Below are positions 28,860-38,400 of a DNA stretch of 64,000 nucleotides, in pieces. The stretch lies in assembly GCF_000002235.5 (NCBI RefSeq), contig NW_022145610.1, positions 35,024,266-35,088,265 of the forward strand, read 5' to 3'. The notes under the pieces are model-generated. The model worked only from the letters and a program-made list of their open reading frames with translations. It was not told the DNA's origin and searched no databases. Made by a program: the position numbers and the translations under genes. Source of the stretch: Strongylocentrotus purpuratus (Eukaryota; Echinodermata; Echinoidea; Camarodonta; Strongylocentrotidae). Each line of letters begins with the position of its first letter. Within the stretch, counting starts at the first letter, position 1.

Positions 28860-29044
28860 CCCTTCTGTTTCATGGTACAGTATTCGAATAACTAAATCTA
28901 GATTAAAAAATGAATGAATGTAAAGAAAAATAAAGAAGGAATCACACTTCCTGCTTTTCATGCGATATGCAATAGTATTCCACTAGCTATTCAATATTTA
29001 AATGAGATGTACAGTATTTCATGAACAAAGAATGTTAAATCATA

Positions 29045-29075
<31 letters not shown>

Positions 29076-31200
29076 TACAGACAGAGGAGGATGGGTGGGG
29101 GAGAAGGCAAATAAATTCTTGCTTTGAATTGTATGTAACCTATTCAAACAAGCAAAATAGATTTGATAAGTCATAATCATAAATAGTGAGCGAGAAAGTG
29201 GGAGAAATTGTGAGAGATAGGAAGGGAGGGAGAGAGAGGGGAACAGAGGATGGGTCTTGATTTAGAGCAGAAACATATATAGAAAGAAGAAAGAAGAAAA
29301 ATAAAGACCAAGACATAAACAAATACAAATAAATAGAAAGATAAAATGATACACAAAGAGGAAAGAATGATATAAAAAATAACATGCTGTATTCGAACAG
29401 GTCTTTTCAGAACTACACGCTTCACTCTTTACTCTATAACCTTCGTGATCTCCTCACAACCTTCTCAATCTCGATTTTGTTTTTGTCTCAATTTTACGGA
29501 ATGACCCTTAAAGATTCAATATTGTTAGAGGATGTAAGGAGCTATTAGAAAATTCTACTATATCGAGAAACATCCCTGCTGCAATGGAGAGAAGGGTAAA
29601 TCAAAGAGAGCATTGGACAAGATAAACAGCTGCAGGTTAACAAATACTGAGAATTATTGGATAATAACAAAAGACTGAAAGAGGGAATCACAAATTTTGT
29701 AGAAGTTATATACAGTGCAATAGTAAGTTGTCTATTTTTTTATTTAAAAAGAGTTATAGAGGGAGGGGGATGTATCAATAGGAGATGGGAGGGAGTTAGT
29801 ATATTCACACATGCAAGTGAGAATTTGATAGGTCATTTTGAAAAGGATAGGGTGTGCATGAAGGTACTTTTGTCACAAATCTGAAGTAGGGCCTACTGTA
29901 TTAAATCATTTAATTTATTTAGAATTGAGAAGAAAACCCCCCCAAAAAAAATATTGTATTATATATTAAAGACCATCAGCTCGTGATGTCAAGAAATATG
30001 TTTTAATGATAAAACTGCTTGCCATAAGATCGCGCCAGCTCGCAACAACTCGAGGCTCCAACTCGGCTAAGTGGGAGCCCTGCTTAAGGTGACTTAGATT
30101 AAGTGATTCCTTTTTTTCTTCAAATTGTAAGATGTCGGGAATATGCACCCCTTTAAAAGATAGGATTGAGAACAATCCGCGACAAAAAGAGAAACAGAAT
30201 GGGATTTGTTATAAGTATGTAGAACCTTCATATGCATACATTGGATATAATGTATAAGAAATTTGGATCAAATAAAAGTAATTGCAAATAGGAGAAGCTG
30301 AGATTTAACCTATTTGTTTCAATGGACTGGACAACTTTACCAAGAATTTTATGATCAATAATACTTGATGATTAAAGTGGTTTTACTGTTTGAAACTTCG
30401 CATTTCTAACCCTTTTTATATAAAAAAATGTATTCTATTCAATTCAATCATTTTTTTCATTTTATATTTTGTATGCTTCATTTTACTTAACTTCTTAATT
30501 TGATATTTTAAAAATAGTATTTCATTTTATTAGTTTAAAACCATTTTCGTATAAGTTCATTAGTTGTTGGAATCTTCTTTTCTAATTATTTTGTGCATTT
30601 CCTGATATTCCACATAAAAGTACAATCTATCCGCAAGTACCGGTACACATCCTATAACAAGCCAGTTTGTAATTGCAGTCTAAATTTATTTTAAAATGTG
30701 CAAAATGAGGCACTACAGTACTGCATACATGCTCATGTTTAAATATTCATTTTATTTCATGCACCATTATGATATTTCATGATACACAGGTAAAGTTGTA
30801 TATCTATAAATTGACATATTAGGGCATTCACGTGACCCCTTTACTTTAAGGATCATGTTGGGTCTCTCCATGTTCAGGTATTCAGTAAATATTTTGTGCT
30901 AATTACAAACTGGGTAATTGGAAAACTCCTGCCGCGTCTAGCTCTTACAACAAGATACAAATTGAAATATCAATACAACTGCTTTTATGAGAGGGATGAT
31001 TGCAAAACCTAATAACTAAGACTTACAAAAGAAGACAACTTCTGAATCCTCGTTATAACAATATAATGTATATTTTAAAAAGACTGTCAACTAAATATTC
31101 ACAAGTTCTCAACTTAGTAACCAACGTGTCAAACTCATAGATATACACGACTCCTATTGGAAGGTATGGGGGTAAACAGATCTGGTGAGTAGGAACATAT
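28860..31200. other. AT-rich stretch without a recognisable gene
   Basis: Contains an (AT)/(GA) microsatellite at about 29046-29075, the right copy of the flank repeat, and otherwise unique AT-rich DNA. Open frames are short and lack family motifs. It may be the 3' flank of the minus-strand gene that follows. Confidence 0.65.
29074..29118 (+). repeat. Right flank copy of the repeat bracketing the 18-kb array
   Basis: Same orientation and nearly the same sequence as 9793-9838, 19.28 kb away. Further short resemblances (ACAGTATTC…, TATTCAAAC(A/G)AGCAAA) continue on both sides. Confidence 0.8.
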
Positions 31201-31233
31201 TGTCACAAGGTAGACATTGAAATACCTGCATAC

Positions 31234-31270
31234 CTACGACGTGTGTGCGCGTCCCACGGCGAGGCCTGAT
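31234..31270 (-). other. Possible 37-nt downstream exon of the Cys/His gene
   Basis: On the minus strand an acceptor (TTTATTCCACAG) precedes 31270 and a donor (GTATGC) follows 31234, bounding a GC-rich 37-nt block in AT-rich surroundings. It would lie after the likely stop codon, so would be untranslated or used in an alternative transcript. No transcript evidence; tentative. Confidence 0.3.
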
Positions 31271-31651
31271 CTGTGGAATAAAGAGGTAAACAGAATGCTG
31301 TATTAGGCATCTCAAAGGAAATATGATGGGGCAGATACAATCTTCAAACTCAAAGACAAATTATGACATTTTGTTAGGTATAGTATATAGCAAGTTTATA
31401 CGTTCATTTCAAAATAGATTTATTTACAAGTATCTTGAACAAATATTAAAATGTTTTCCACCTTTCGGCCCTACATTTACTAACTATAAAATAAAGGAAA
31501 CATAGCAGTTGCATACTCTCCAAAATGATGAGGACATGTGCAAACAGAAGCAAACATGAAGACTCACCATGTACTGCTATAATGTTATAAAGAACTAATT
31601 ACTATTTCAAACATACACTGTATAAAGCCTAATAATGAACAGTAGACATAC

Positions 31652-31897
31652 CTTCTTGGAAATAATTTACAGGCGGTCAAAGAAAGAGAATGGCCTCCAG
31701 CGTCTACCTCGACTGACCACACCCAGTCTTTCTTGACCACGATAGTGCAGCGGGTCTGGTTTTGAGTGACCATGCACTACCCGTCTCGGCTTCCTCCCTA
31801 CTACTCCTATAGCAAGGCGTTTACGTCCCGAGAACCTCAGCAGTGTTCGACCAAGTATCCCCCCTCGGTCTCCCCCCTGCTGCTTCTGCGAATCAGT
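31652..31897 (-). other. Probable downstream exon with an Arg-rich open frame
   Basis: A 246-nt GC-rich block on the minus strand has an acceptor (TTCTTTCCTACAG) before 31897 and a donor (GTATGT) after 31652. One frame is open from its first base to a TAA at 31667-31669, coding about 76 residues rich in Arg and Gly (starting TDSQKQQGGDRGG, ending PFSFFDRL). Spliced from the main donor at 32852 it would be 3' untranslated. If a weaker donor (AAT|GTGTGA) just before the main stop were used, it would join in phase and replace the last residue(s) by this tail. The open frame and splice sites are seen; the alternative splice is inference. Confidence 0.5.
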
Positions 31898-32303
31898 CTG
31901 TAGGAAAGAAGAACAAAGTGAGTTTAAAAAAAAATCATTCATACTAAAAGTGGAAGTCTACCCTGATATCAAGTTGGTTGTAATTAAACCATAAAAATGA
32001 GATAAAGAAAGTAGTGCAATATCAAATTAAAAATATGAAAGTTATGAATATGTTAAGCTGTTATGTAAGCTCCTCTCCTACTTGCTCTGTACAGATTTTT
32101 TATTTTATTTTTAATTCTCTTAGTTATTGATGACGGAATAGAAACGTTTCATACAGGGGTTGTATAAAACCAAACTTGCAATGATTATACTTAGGGTTAA
32201 TATATGATTGAAACATTTCTTAAGTGAAAATAAACGTTTTTAGGATTTTGGGGGGAAAGGACACGGGGAAAGGACACGGAGAAAGGACACCGGGAGGCGG
32301 GCT

Positions 32304-32333
32304 TACGTCACGTGATACGTCAGAATAGCCAAT
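32304..32333. promoter_or_regulatory. CRE/E-box/CCAAT cluster
   Basis: Within 30 bp lie TACGTCA (32304), CACGTG (32309), TACGTCA (32316) and CCAAT (32329), preceded by three tandem copies of a ~14-bp GGGGAAAGGACAC repeat (32252-32290). Such clusters are typical of promoters or enhancers; the position is inside an intron of the minus-strand gene. No matching transcript start is visible. Confidence 0.3.
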
Positions 32334-32862
32334 TATGTTTGATTGCTTGCTCCCATAATAACTTTCTTATTTTCAATCGGTTTATTCTCAAACTTTTACC
32401 GGCCTGTTTCTCTCATTTATATGCTTCTATTAAATCAACTTCATATCAGGGAGTACATCCCCTTTAATTTCATTATGAGCCAGATGTTTGGTTTCATACT
32501 TCTTTTTAACGTACTTGACAACAGAATATGCATTCAGTATAATTCATTTTCAGAACCCCCTATATATAAATGGCAAATAACATGTTACTGTTAAGGCCCT
32601 TTAGGGGTCGATGATAAAAGAAACATTGAAACCACCTCGGCTCACATTGTTTCAACTAAAGATAAACAGTTGATGCTATGTTGGTAAAGTTTGGGCAGAT
32701 TCACAAGTCTTCAAATTTGAGATCTTTTGTTAAGGTACATAATTATATTTTGAATACATTGTATGCTCGTCTATTTTTTTTTCGCAGGGGGGTGGAGTAT
32801 TGTTATAATTATAAAAATAGGCGGGCGTAGAAATAAAGTAATTTTACTTACCCAGGCTATAA

Positions 32863-33957
32863 TCACACATTGCCTCGCCTCGCGGCAATCCGGGCCGACC
32901 TCCGCAGGTTCTGGTTTGCCCGATTGGCGGCACGACGTTGCTCTCTTGCTGCGGCGAGCTGAACAGCGGCGGCAGCTGCGATCTCTCGCTCTACCAGACG
33001 CGGTGACCTTCGTCTCGGGTGGAGTTGCTCACGCTCCTCCGCCCTCCTACGCTGTTCATCCTGCTGTTGGCGATTAGCAGAAACGACCTCCGCACGACCG
33101 TTCTCGCGATGCAACTTGTTGACTGTATAAACCAAGCAAAATATAAATGGTTAGGATGTGCTTCATGGTATTTCACAGATGACATTAAAATACACGATTC
33201 TCCATTGATATTTGTTATATAGATATACCCCCCCCCCAAAAAAAAAGGCCAAACGGTTGCCCAACTCATTGACCTGTCACAGTACAAAGCGTACACTTTG
33301 AATGATCCAACATCTTACATACTTAGAAGTTACAGCTATAGGGGCAGTGTAATAAGTATTCACGATTCTTTACATACTATTTTTAACCAGTAAAGGTCTA
33401 TGGTCCGCATGACTGCCTTTTAAACAAATTAGAGGTAACAGTATTTTTGAGAGGTTTACTTTGAATAAATACATACCGTGTTGCGTGCAGTAGATTTCAA
33501 CGGCGTTTTCGTCTAGCGAGTGACGTCCACGCCGGCTGCAACGTCTGCCATTCCCATGAAGCCCAGTATGTGCAGAGCACTGGACCTCGGCTGGCTGTCT
33601 GTAATACAGGAAACATAAAACAAGGACATATTACTACTAGATTGCCAACAATAATAGATTGCAAATAATTATAAAGTGCACATGTTACAATTTTTTAAAC
33701 ACTTTTGATTAGGTAATTTGACAAAGGATGACTCTAAAGAAACCTATTTCAACTCACTTAGGGGTCATTATACTTCTTGAATGTATAATCAACTATGGTT
33801 CGTAAATTCGGTTTTAATTTAGGAGATTATGGTGTACTTACTGACGGTGTTGCCAGCACTCTCCTTCAATTCCTAAGGCCAGGGGTACCTTCCTCAAACA
33901 ACGCGTACCCTTCTGGGTATACTCCACACAGTTATCGTTGTACCGGTCAGCAATCAT
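32863..33957 (-). CDS. Two-module Cys/His protein with Arg-rich tail (three exons)
   Basis: Unrecognised gene. Coding exons 33957-33842, 33598-33477 and 33122-32863 have good donors (GTAAGT, GTATGT, GTAAGT) and acceptors (…TATTACAG, …TTTATACAG); the two coding introns have phases 2 and 1 and the exons join in one open frame of 165 residues. Residues 10-37 and 46-79 are two copies of one module, C…G-x-R-C…C-x2-H (C10, GTRC20, C34-W-Q-H37; C46, GRRC59, YC76-T-Q-H79), one per exon. This spacing resembles the small GTxC…YCxxH metal-binding motif found singly in many unrelated proteins; zinc binding is inference. Residues 100-165 are Arg/Gln/Glu/Ala-rich, probably helical, with basic clusters. The frame stays open upstream to 34045, where an acceptor (CTGTCTCTGCTAG) occurs, and would add a ~20-residue hydrophobic segment before Met-1; the true start may therefore lie in an unseen exon and the protein may be secreted or anchored. 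The stop lies 11 nt before the last donor, too close to trigger decay. Confidence 0.62.
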
Positions 33958-34505
33958 TATGACACTAAGCAATACGATGACGACGAATTCAATTACGAAG
34001 CAAAAACTAAGTAAAAATCTCCAAGCGACTTGTCTAGGACAGAATCTAGCAGAGACAGGCAGATTTTTAGCCCCTCATCTTACACGAAACCTAAAATTCG
34101 ATTTGCGCGGGCGGTTTCTTTAAATGCATCACGTGGTTTGAGCAGACGAACAAATCACATTCACCCAAGACAAAGGCATTTAATAATGGCAACGGGTTTC
34201 AAAAATATACTGGTGATAACTGTCATGCTATTGAGCCCACCGTGCTAAAATCTATTGTCATGCTAATATAATGTTAGAATTCCAGCGAACCTCGTACTTT
34301 CTATCGTCTGATTTGTAGAGGAATTGCTTGAAGCTATCGTCTTCAGCTGTTGATTGATAGAGCATTCATGTACTGGACATACTATTGTGCTCCTGCATGG
34401 GTGATCAGTAAAGTGTGCCCCGTATTACGTAAACGTCTTTCTTTCATATTGATGGACACGCAACAATAAACCTGCAAACAAAATCGGTGTCAGAGGAGAC
34501 AGTTA

Positions 34506-34543
34506 GAAGAAGAAGAAGAAGAAGAAGAAGAAGAAGAAGAAGA
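34506..34543. repeat. (AAG)n microsatellite
   Basis: About twelve GAA/AAG triplets without interruption. Confidence 0.97.
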
Positions 34544-34798
34544 AAGTGAGCAAAGTGATATTTTTTGATATCACTAAAATCGTCAGTCAATCAGACCGCA
34601 TAATAGACTAACATGTATTTCCCTTATTTCGTCAATGTGTACAATCTGTTGACGTGGAATGTTGTAAATTAAAAACGGATTCCCATTTTTATAATCACCC
34701 AAACATCACATCACTTGTGTATTCAACCCAGTCCTGATTGCGTTATTATTTTCGGCGGCACAGATTTGGGTTAGGTGCGTGTTGAGCCTATGGGAAAG

Positions 34799-34833
34799 TT
34801 TAGGGTTAGAGTTAGGGTTAGGGTTAGGGTTAA
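34799..34833 (+). repeat. Interstitial telomere-like repeat
   Basis: TTAGGG-type repeats, five units with one variant (TTAGAG). This matches the metazoan telomere sequence; it is short and internal, so it is not a chromosome end. Confidence 0.85.
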
Positions 34834-34933
34834 ATCAAGACCTCTTTTTTTAAAAAAAAAACCCAAAAGAAAATAACGCGTCCTGGTTCTACCAATAGAC
34901 CATTTCGTAATTAACACATGGTACGAGTTCAAA

Positions 34934-35030
34934 CAGTGGCGTACGCAGGATTTTTTCAAGGGGGAGGGGGGGGGGGGGTATAACATTTTGAAATCGGGCC
35001 GAAAATTTCGCAACGACTCGGCTGAATAAG

Positions 35031-35073
<43 letters not shown>

Positions 35074-35411
35074 AAGAGGACACTTTTTTTTTGGTCCCAC
35101 AAAAATCGCAACGACTCAACCAGCCGCTGAATAAGCAGGGGGGGGGGGGGTGGTAAGAGGACACATTTTAATTTTTTTTTTTTTTTGGGGGGGGGGGGGT
35201 TCTGAAAATTTGAAAATTTGACATTTTTCTTCGTGGGGTGGGGGGGGGGTAAGGTCATCTTTCTTAGGTCAGCCATTGGCATTTTTTTTTTTTTTTTTTT
35301 TTTTATTAAAAAAAAAAAAAAAAAAAAAACAGAGGGGGGGGGGTTTCCTCCAAAATATACCAAAGGGAGGTTCAACCGCCAACCCCCCCCCCCCCACTGC
35401 GTACGCGCCTG
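34934..35411. mobile_element. hAT-type MITE with 8-bp target duplication
   Basis: Termini CAGTGGCGTACGCAGG and (inverted) CAGGCGCGTACGCAGT are flanked by the direct repeat AGTTCAAA (34926-34933 and 35412-35419). CAG-start termini plus an 8-bp duplication are hAT hallmarks. The 478-bp interior has no coding capacity; it contains several long G-runs (one of about 41 G ending at 35072) and long T and A runs, and a short internal block (GCAACGACTC… GCTGAATAAGC) is repeated. Same family as 41065-41346. Confidence 0.9.
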
Positions 35412-35833
35412 AGTTCAAATGACCCCAAGTATCCACAGACATTTGGGCGATGGCGCTTTTTGCATTTGAGAATAATCGCTGCTAATGTGATAGCGGTGCT
35501 TTATGATTCCCCCTTTTGAAAAGAATACTTTCACTTGTGTAGGTACCATGCATGTCATGGAATTCACTTTTGATTACGTAATTTCCATGACCTCTATCTG
35601 TTGTAGATTGTAGGCTATCATTGAAAAAAACTTTATACAATCATACAAAACAGGCCCCACGAAACGTTTTAAAAAGTGTGGGGGGCCAAAGTATTTACTA
35701 TCAGGTAAGTTCAAGTTCATTTTATTCAAAACCACACAAAACAGGATATGATCTTTTACCTAAAAAAGAGACTTGTAATAGTACATTAATCATCATATAT
35801 TTACTTGATTACATCATAAATGAATGGTTTTAG

Positions 35834-36864
35834 CAGGGACTTGATAGAGAAGGTCTGGAATCAAGCCGGCGAAACGCTTGTAATTTATTCAACGCATTCG
35901 TGAGTTCTAAAGCGTAACAAAGGGATGTGTAACATTCCACTTGGCTTTGAAGTTCAATGCTCCACACCGCGCTTCCACTGCGGGGACTTTCGGAAGCCAG
36001 GCACCAGTTTTACATTTATTACAAAATATTAAATTACCGGAAAAATATCAGTGTAAATCAAAAAACTTTATATGGGGATTGTATTTGGAATAGTACATCA
36101 AACACATTTCCAAATTTAGAACTAAGTCTTTCCTATAATTTGTGTGTCAGAGTTGGTAAAAGAAAAATTACATCCTGACAAAAACTCAATAGTTTAGGAT
36201 AATGCGCTAATTTGTGCATGTTTTGATGTCCCGTTACTCGATCCATGATTTACAATCTTCAATAACATTAAGTTTGCTACCCGGCCCCCCCCCCCCCCCC
36301 ACTCAGTGTTATTTAGGGTACGCATATGCGTGTTCCAACCGACCCCCCCTTTTCAGCAAAAGTCCGGTGTGTAAAGTCAATACGGCTCGACCTTTTTCTT
36401 TTGTATACGAGCCTTTTTCCGCACCCCCCCCCCCCCCTTTTCAGCAAAAGTCCGGTGTGTAAAGTCAATACGGCTCGACCTTTTTCTTTTGTTACGAAAA
36501 GGACATTTTGGCAACACGCATGCGGTCATTTTGAAACCTGAGTGGGGGGGCCGGGTTTGCTAATGCGTGTTTTCGCGTGTTTTTTGTATTTTTGAAGTTA
36601 AAAAAGGATGAAATAACACAAGTTTGTGTTCGCTTGTTATACTCTTTACACATTCATCGATGGATGAGAAATCATTGAAAGGGACAGCGAACAGTTGCTG
36701 TGATACCATTTTCTGATGTAGGAATTATAAATCCTGAAATTCACGCGCTCTTTTATCTCACCACCGGGTCAGCAGTTGCAGATTAGCGCATAACTTTTCG
36801 GCGGCTTGGAGCATGGGGTCAAAGGAGAGCGGCTTGATTCCAGTCCTTCTCTATCATGTTCCTG
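35834..36864. mobile_element. hAT-like non-autonomous element carrying a nested MITE
   Basis: Imperfect inverted ends of about 35 bp: CAGGGACTTGATAGAGAAGG at 35834 and its relative CAGGAACATGATAGAGAAGG inverted at 36864. GGTTTTAG precedes the left end and GTTTTAGG follows the right end, a 7-8-bp duplication with one-base ambiguity. No coding frame of note. A second element (36280-36554) is inserted in it. Confidence 0.65.
36280..36554. mobile_element. Nested MITE with 8-bp target duplication
   Basis: About 22-bp inverted ends (CCCGGCCCCCC…ACTCAG at the left, complement at the right) flanked by GTTTGCTA at 36272-36279 and 36555-36562. Inside, a block beginning TTTCAGCAAAAGTCCGGTGT is tandemly duplicated with an 88-bp period (36351 and 36439). 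Family uncertain; duplication length fits hAT. Confidence 0.75.
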
Positions 36865-37006
36865 GTTTTAGGACCCCTTTAGAAGCTAAGCTTGTGAGCG
36901 GGGCCCTATATAGTCAACAAAATACATACATTATCAATAAGGTGAACAAAAAGAATGTAACGTAACTGTATATACAAGGGATGGAAATACTAAGCTATAG
37001 AATATA

Positions 37007-37007
37007 G

Positions 37008-37038
<31 letters not shown>

Positions 37039-37092
37039 CACATGCACGCACACAGAGGCACACGCAGACACACAGACACACACACACACACA
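37007..37092. repeat. (CA)n microsatellite
   Basis: Imperfect CA repeats with ACGCA and CAGA interruptions. Confidence 0.95.
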
Positions 37093-37389
37093 ATATTTCT
37101 ATGTCTATGCGATCAAAGAGCTATTAGGCTACAACAGTTCTTCTGTTTCTTAAGTGGTTTAAAATATATTCCCATACGCGCTGGTTCAGCCCCCTCAAAA
37201 TGTTTCCTAGTCAGGAATTCGCAATAAAATTTTGGTGAACACCATTTCCCTGAAGGAGCCGTTTTTTAATTTTTGTTAAATGATTTTTTATTTCTCATGC
37301 AAAACATAATACAATTAATAATTATATTACAACAAAATGCAATGAAACGACAAATATAAAAGAAAAAGCACGAGAAAAGAGGAGCTATA

Positions 37390-38400
37390 GAGGCAGAGCT
37401 TTTTGAAGTGTCAGTTCCTCAGATGCTGTTTTACGGTGTAAATAATGTTTTTTTTGTGCGAAAGCCGTTCTCATTCGAGGAGTGTGGAAGTAGTTTGACT
37501 GTCTAGTGCATGGGGTATTAATGTATCTCGTTATTCTTTTGAGAAATGGAGGAAATCGGGAGAGGTAACTCGTTATTAATTATTTGGAACATAAAGATAC
37601 CGAGGTACCAAGAATACGAATCATTAATTTTAAGGATTTTGTCTTGTAAAAATAAGTGGATAGTGTGGGAACGAAAGTAGACATTATGGATTATTCTTAA
37701 TGCACGCTTCTGCAAAATTAATATTCGATCAATTAAAGTCTTACAAGTCTTATCCCCATGCTAAAATCCCATAATTTAGGTAAGGCAAAATAAGGGTTGT
37801 ATACAGTGATGATAAAACCGGTAAAGGAAATGTATTTTTAACATGATTAATGACACCAATGTTTCTTGATAATAATTTACATAAATAATTAATATGCACT
37901 TTCCATGTCAATTTGCGATCAACATGGATTCCAAGGAATTTTGTACTTTGGACGAATTTTAGTTCGATACCATGCCGCATGGTATATAGGTCCTTGGTAC
38001 GAAATAGAGTTTGGAAAAAATTATGTACGCATATGCGGCAAATGAATATCCAAAGTATTTAGTGTTATAAGGATATGAATATTGCAATTGGAATTGGAAT
38101 AAGTTAAGAGTGAGAATAGTTAAGATATATGACGATCTAGGGTATCAAAAGCTTTAAATAAGTCTCAAAAAGAGTCCAATCCTTACTTTCTTCTTTATCT
38201 ATAGCAAGTATCCTTTACGAATCAAATTATTCATCGAAGACGAAGTAGAATATCCCGCTCTGAAACCATATTGATTATTACTGATAATATTGCACTTAGG
38301 TATAAAGTCTTAAAGATGATTATAAATACCATTCTGCTATATTTTTTAAAAGAATGTGATCAGGCCCAACAGATACGATTGTTTTTTTTATATTAGATTA
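37390..38400 (-). mobile_element. CR1/Jockey-type LINE fragments, copy 1
   Basis: Minus-strand pieces of a non-LTR retrotransposon polyprotein, much decayed. 37980-37518 encodes the end of the reverse transcriptase (KFLGIHVDRKLTWKVHI…LPYLNYGILAWG, then ILQKRALRII). 38340-38150 encodes an upstream piece (NNQYGFRAGYSTSSM… FDTLDRHI). The two are joined at about 37978 in an order that shows an internal deletion compared with the copy at 44.6-45.6 kb. No intact frame. Family assignment rests on these motifs. Confidence 0.75.

Noticed and set aside
32763-33296. Plus-strand and second minus-strand frames over the Cys/His gene's third exon
   Set aside because: They are shadows of the GC-rich exon; only the frame joining in phase to the upstream exons is supported.
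34799-34833. Chromosome end
   Set aside because: Only five TTAGGG-type units, with genes and repeats on both sides.
34934-35411. Poly-Pro and low-complexity frames over the G-runs (also 41014-41305)
   Set aside because: They are translations of homopolymer runs inside hAT-type MITEs.
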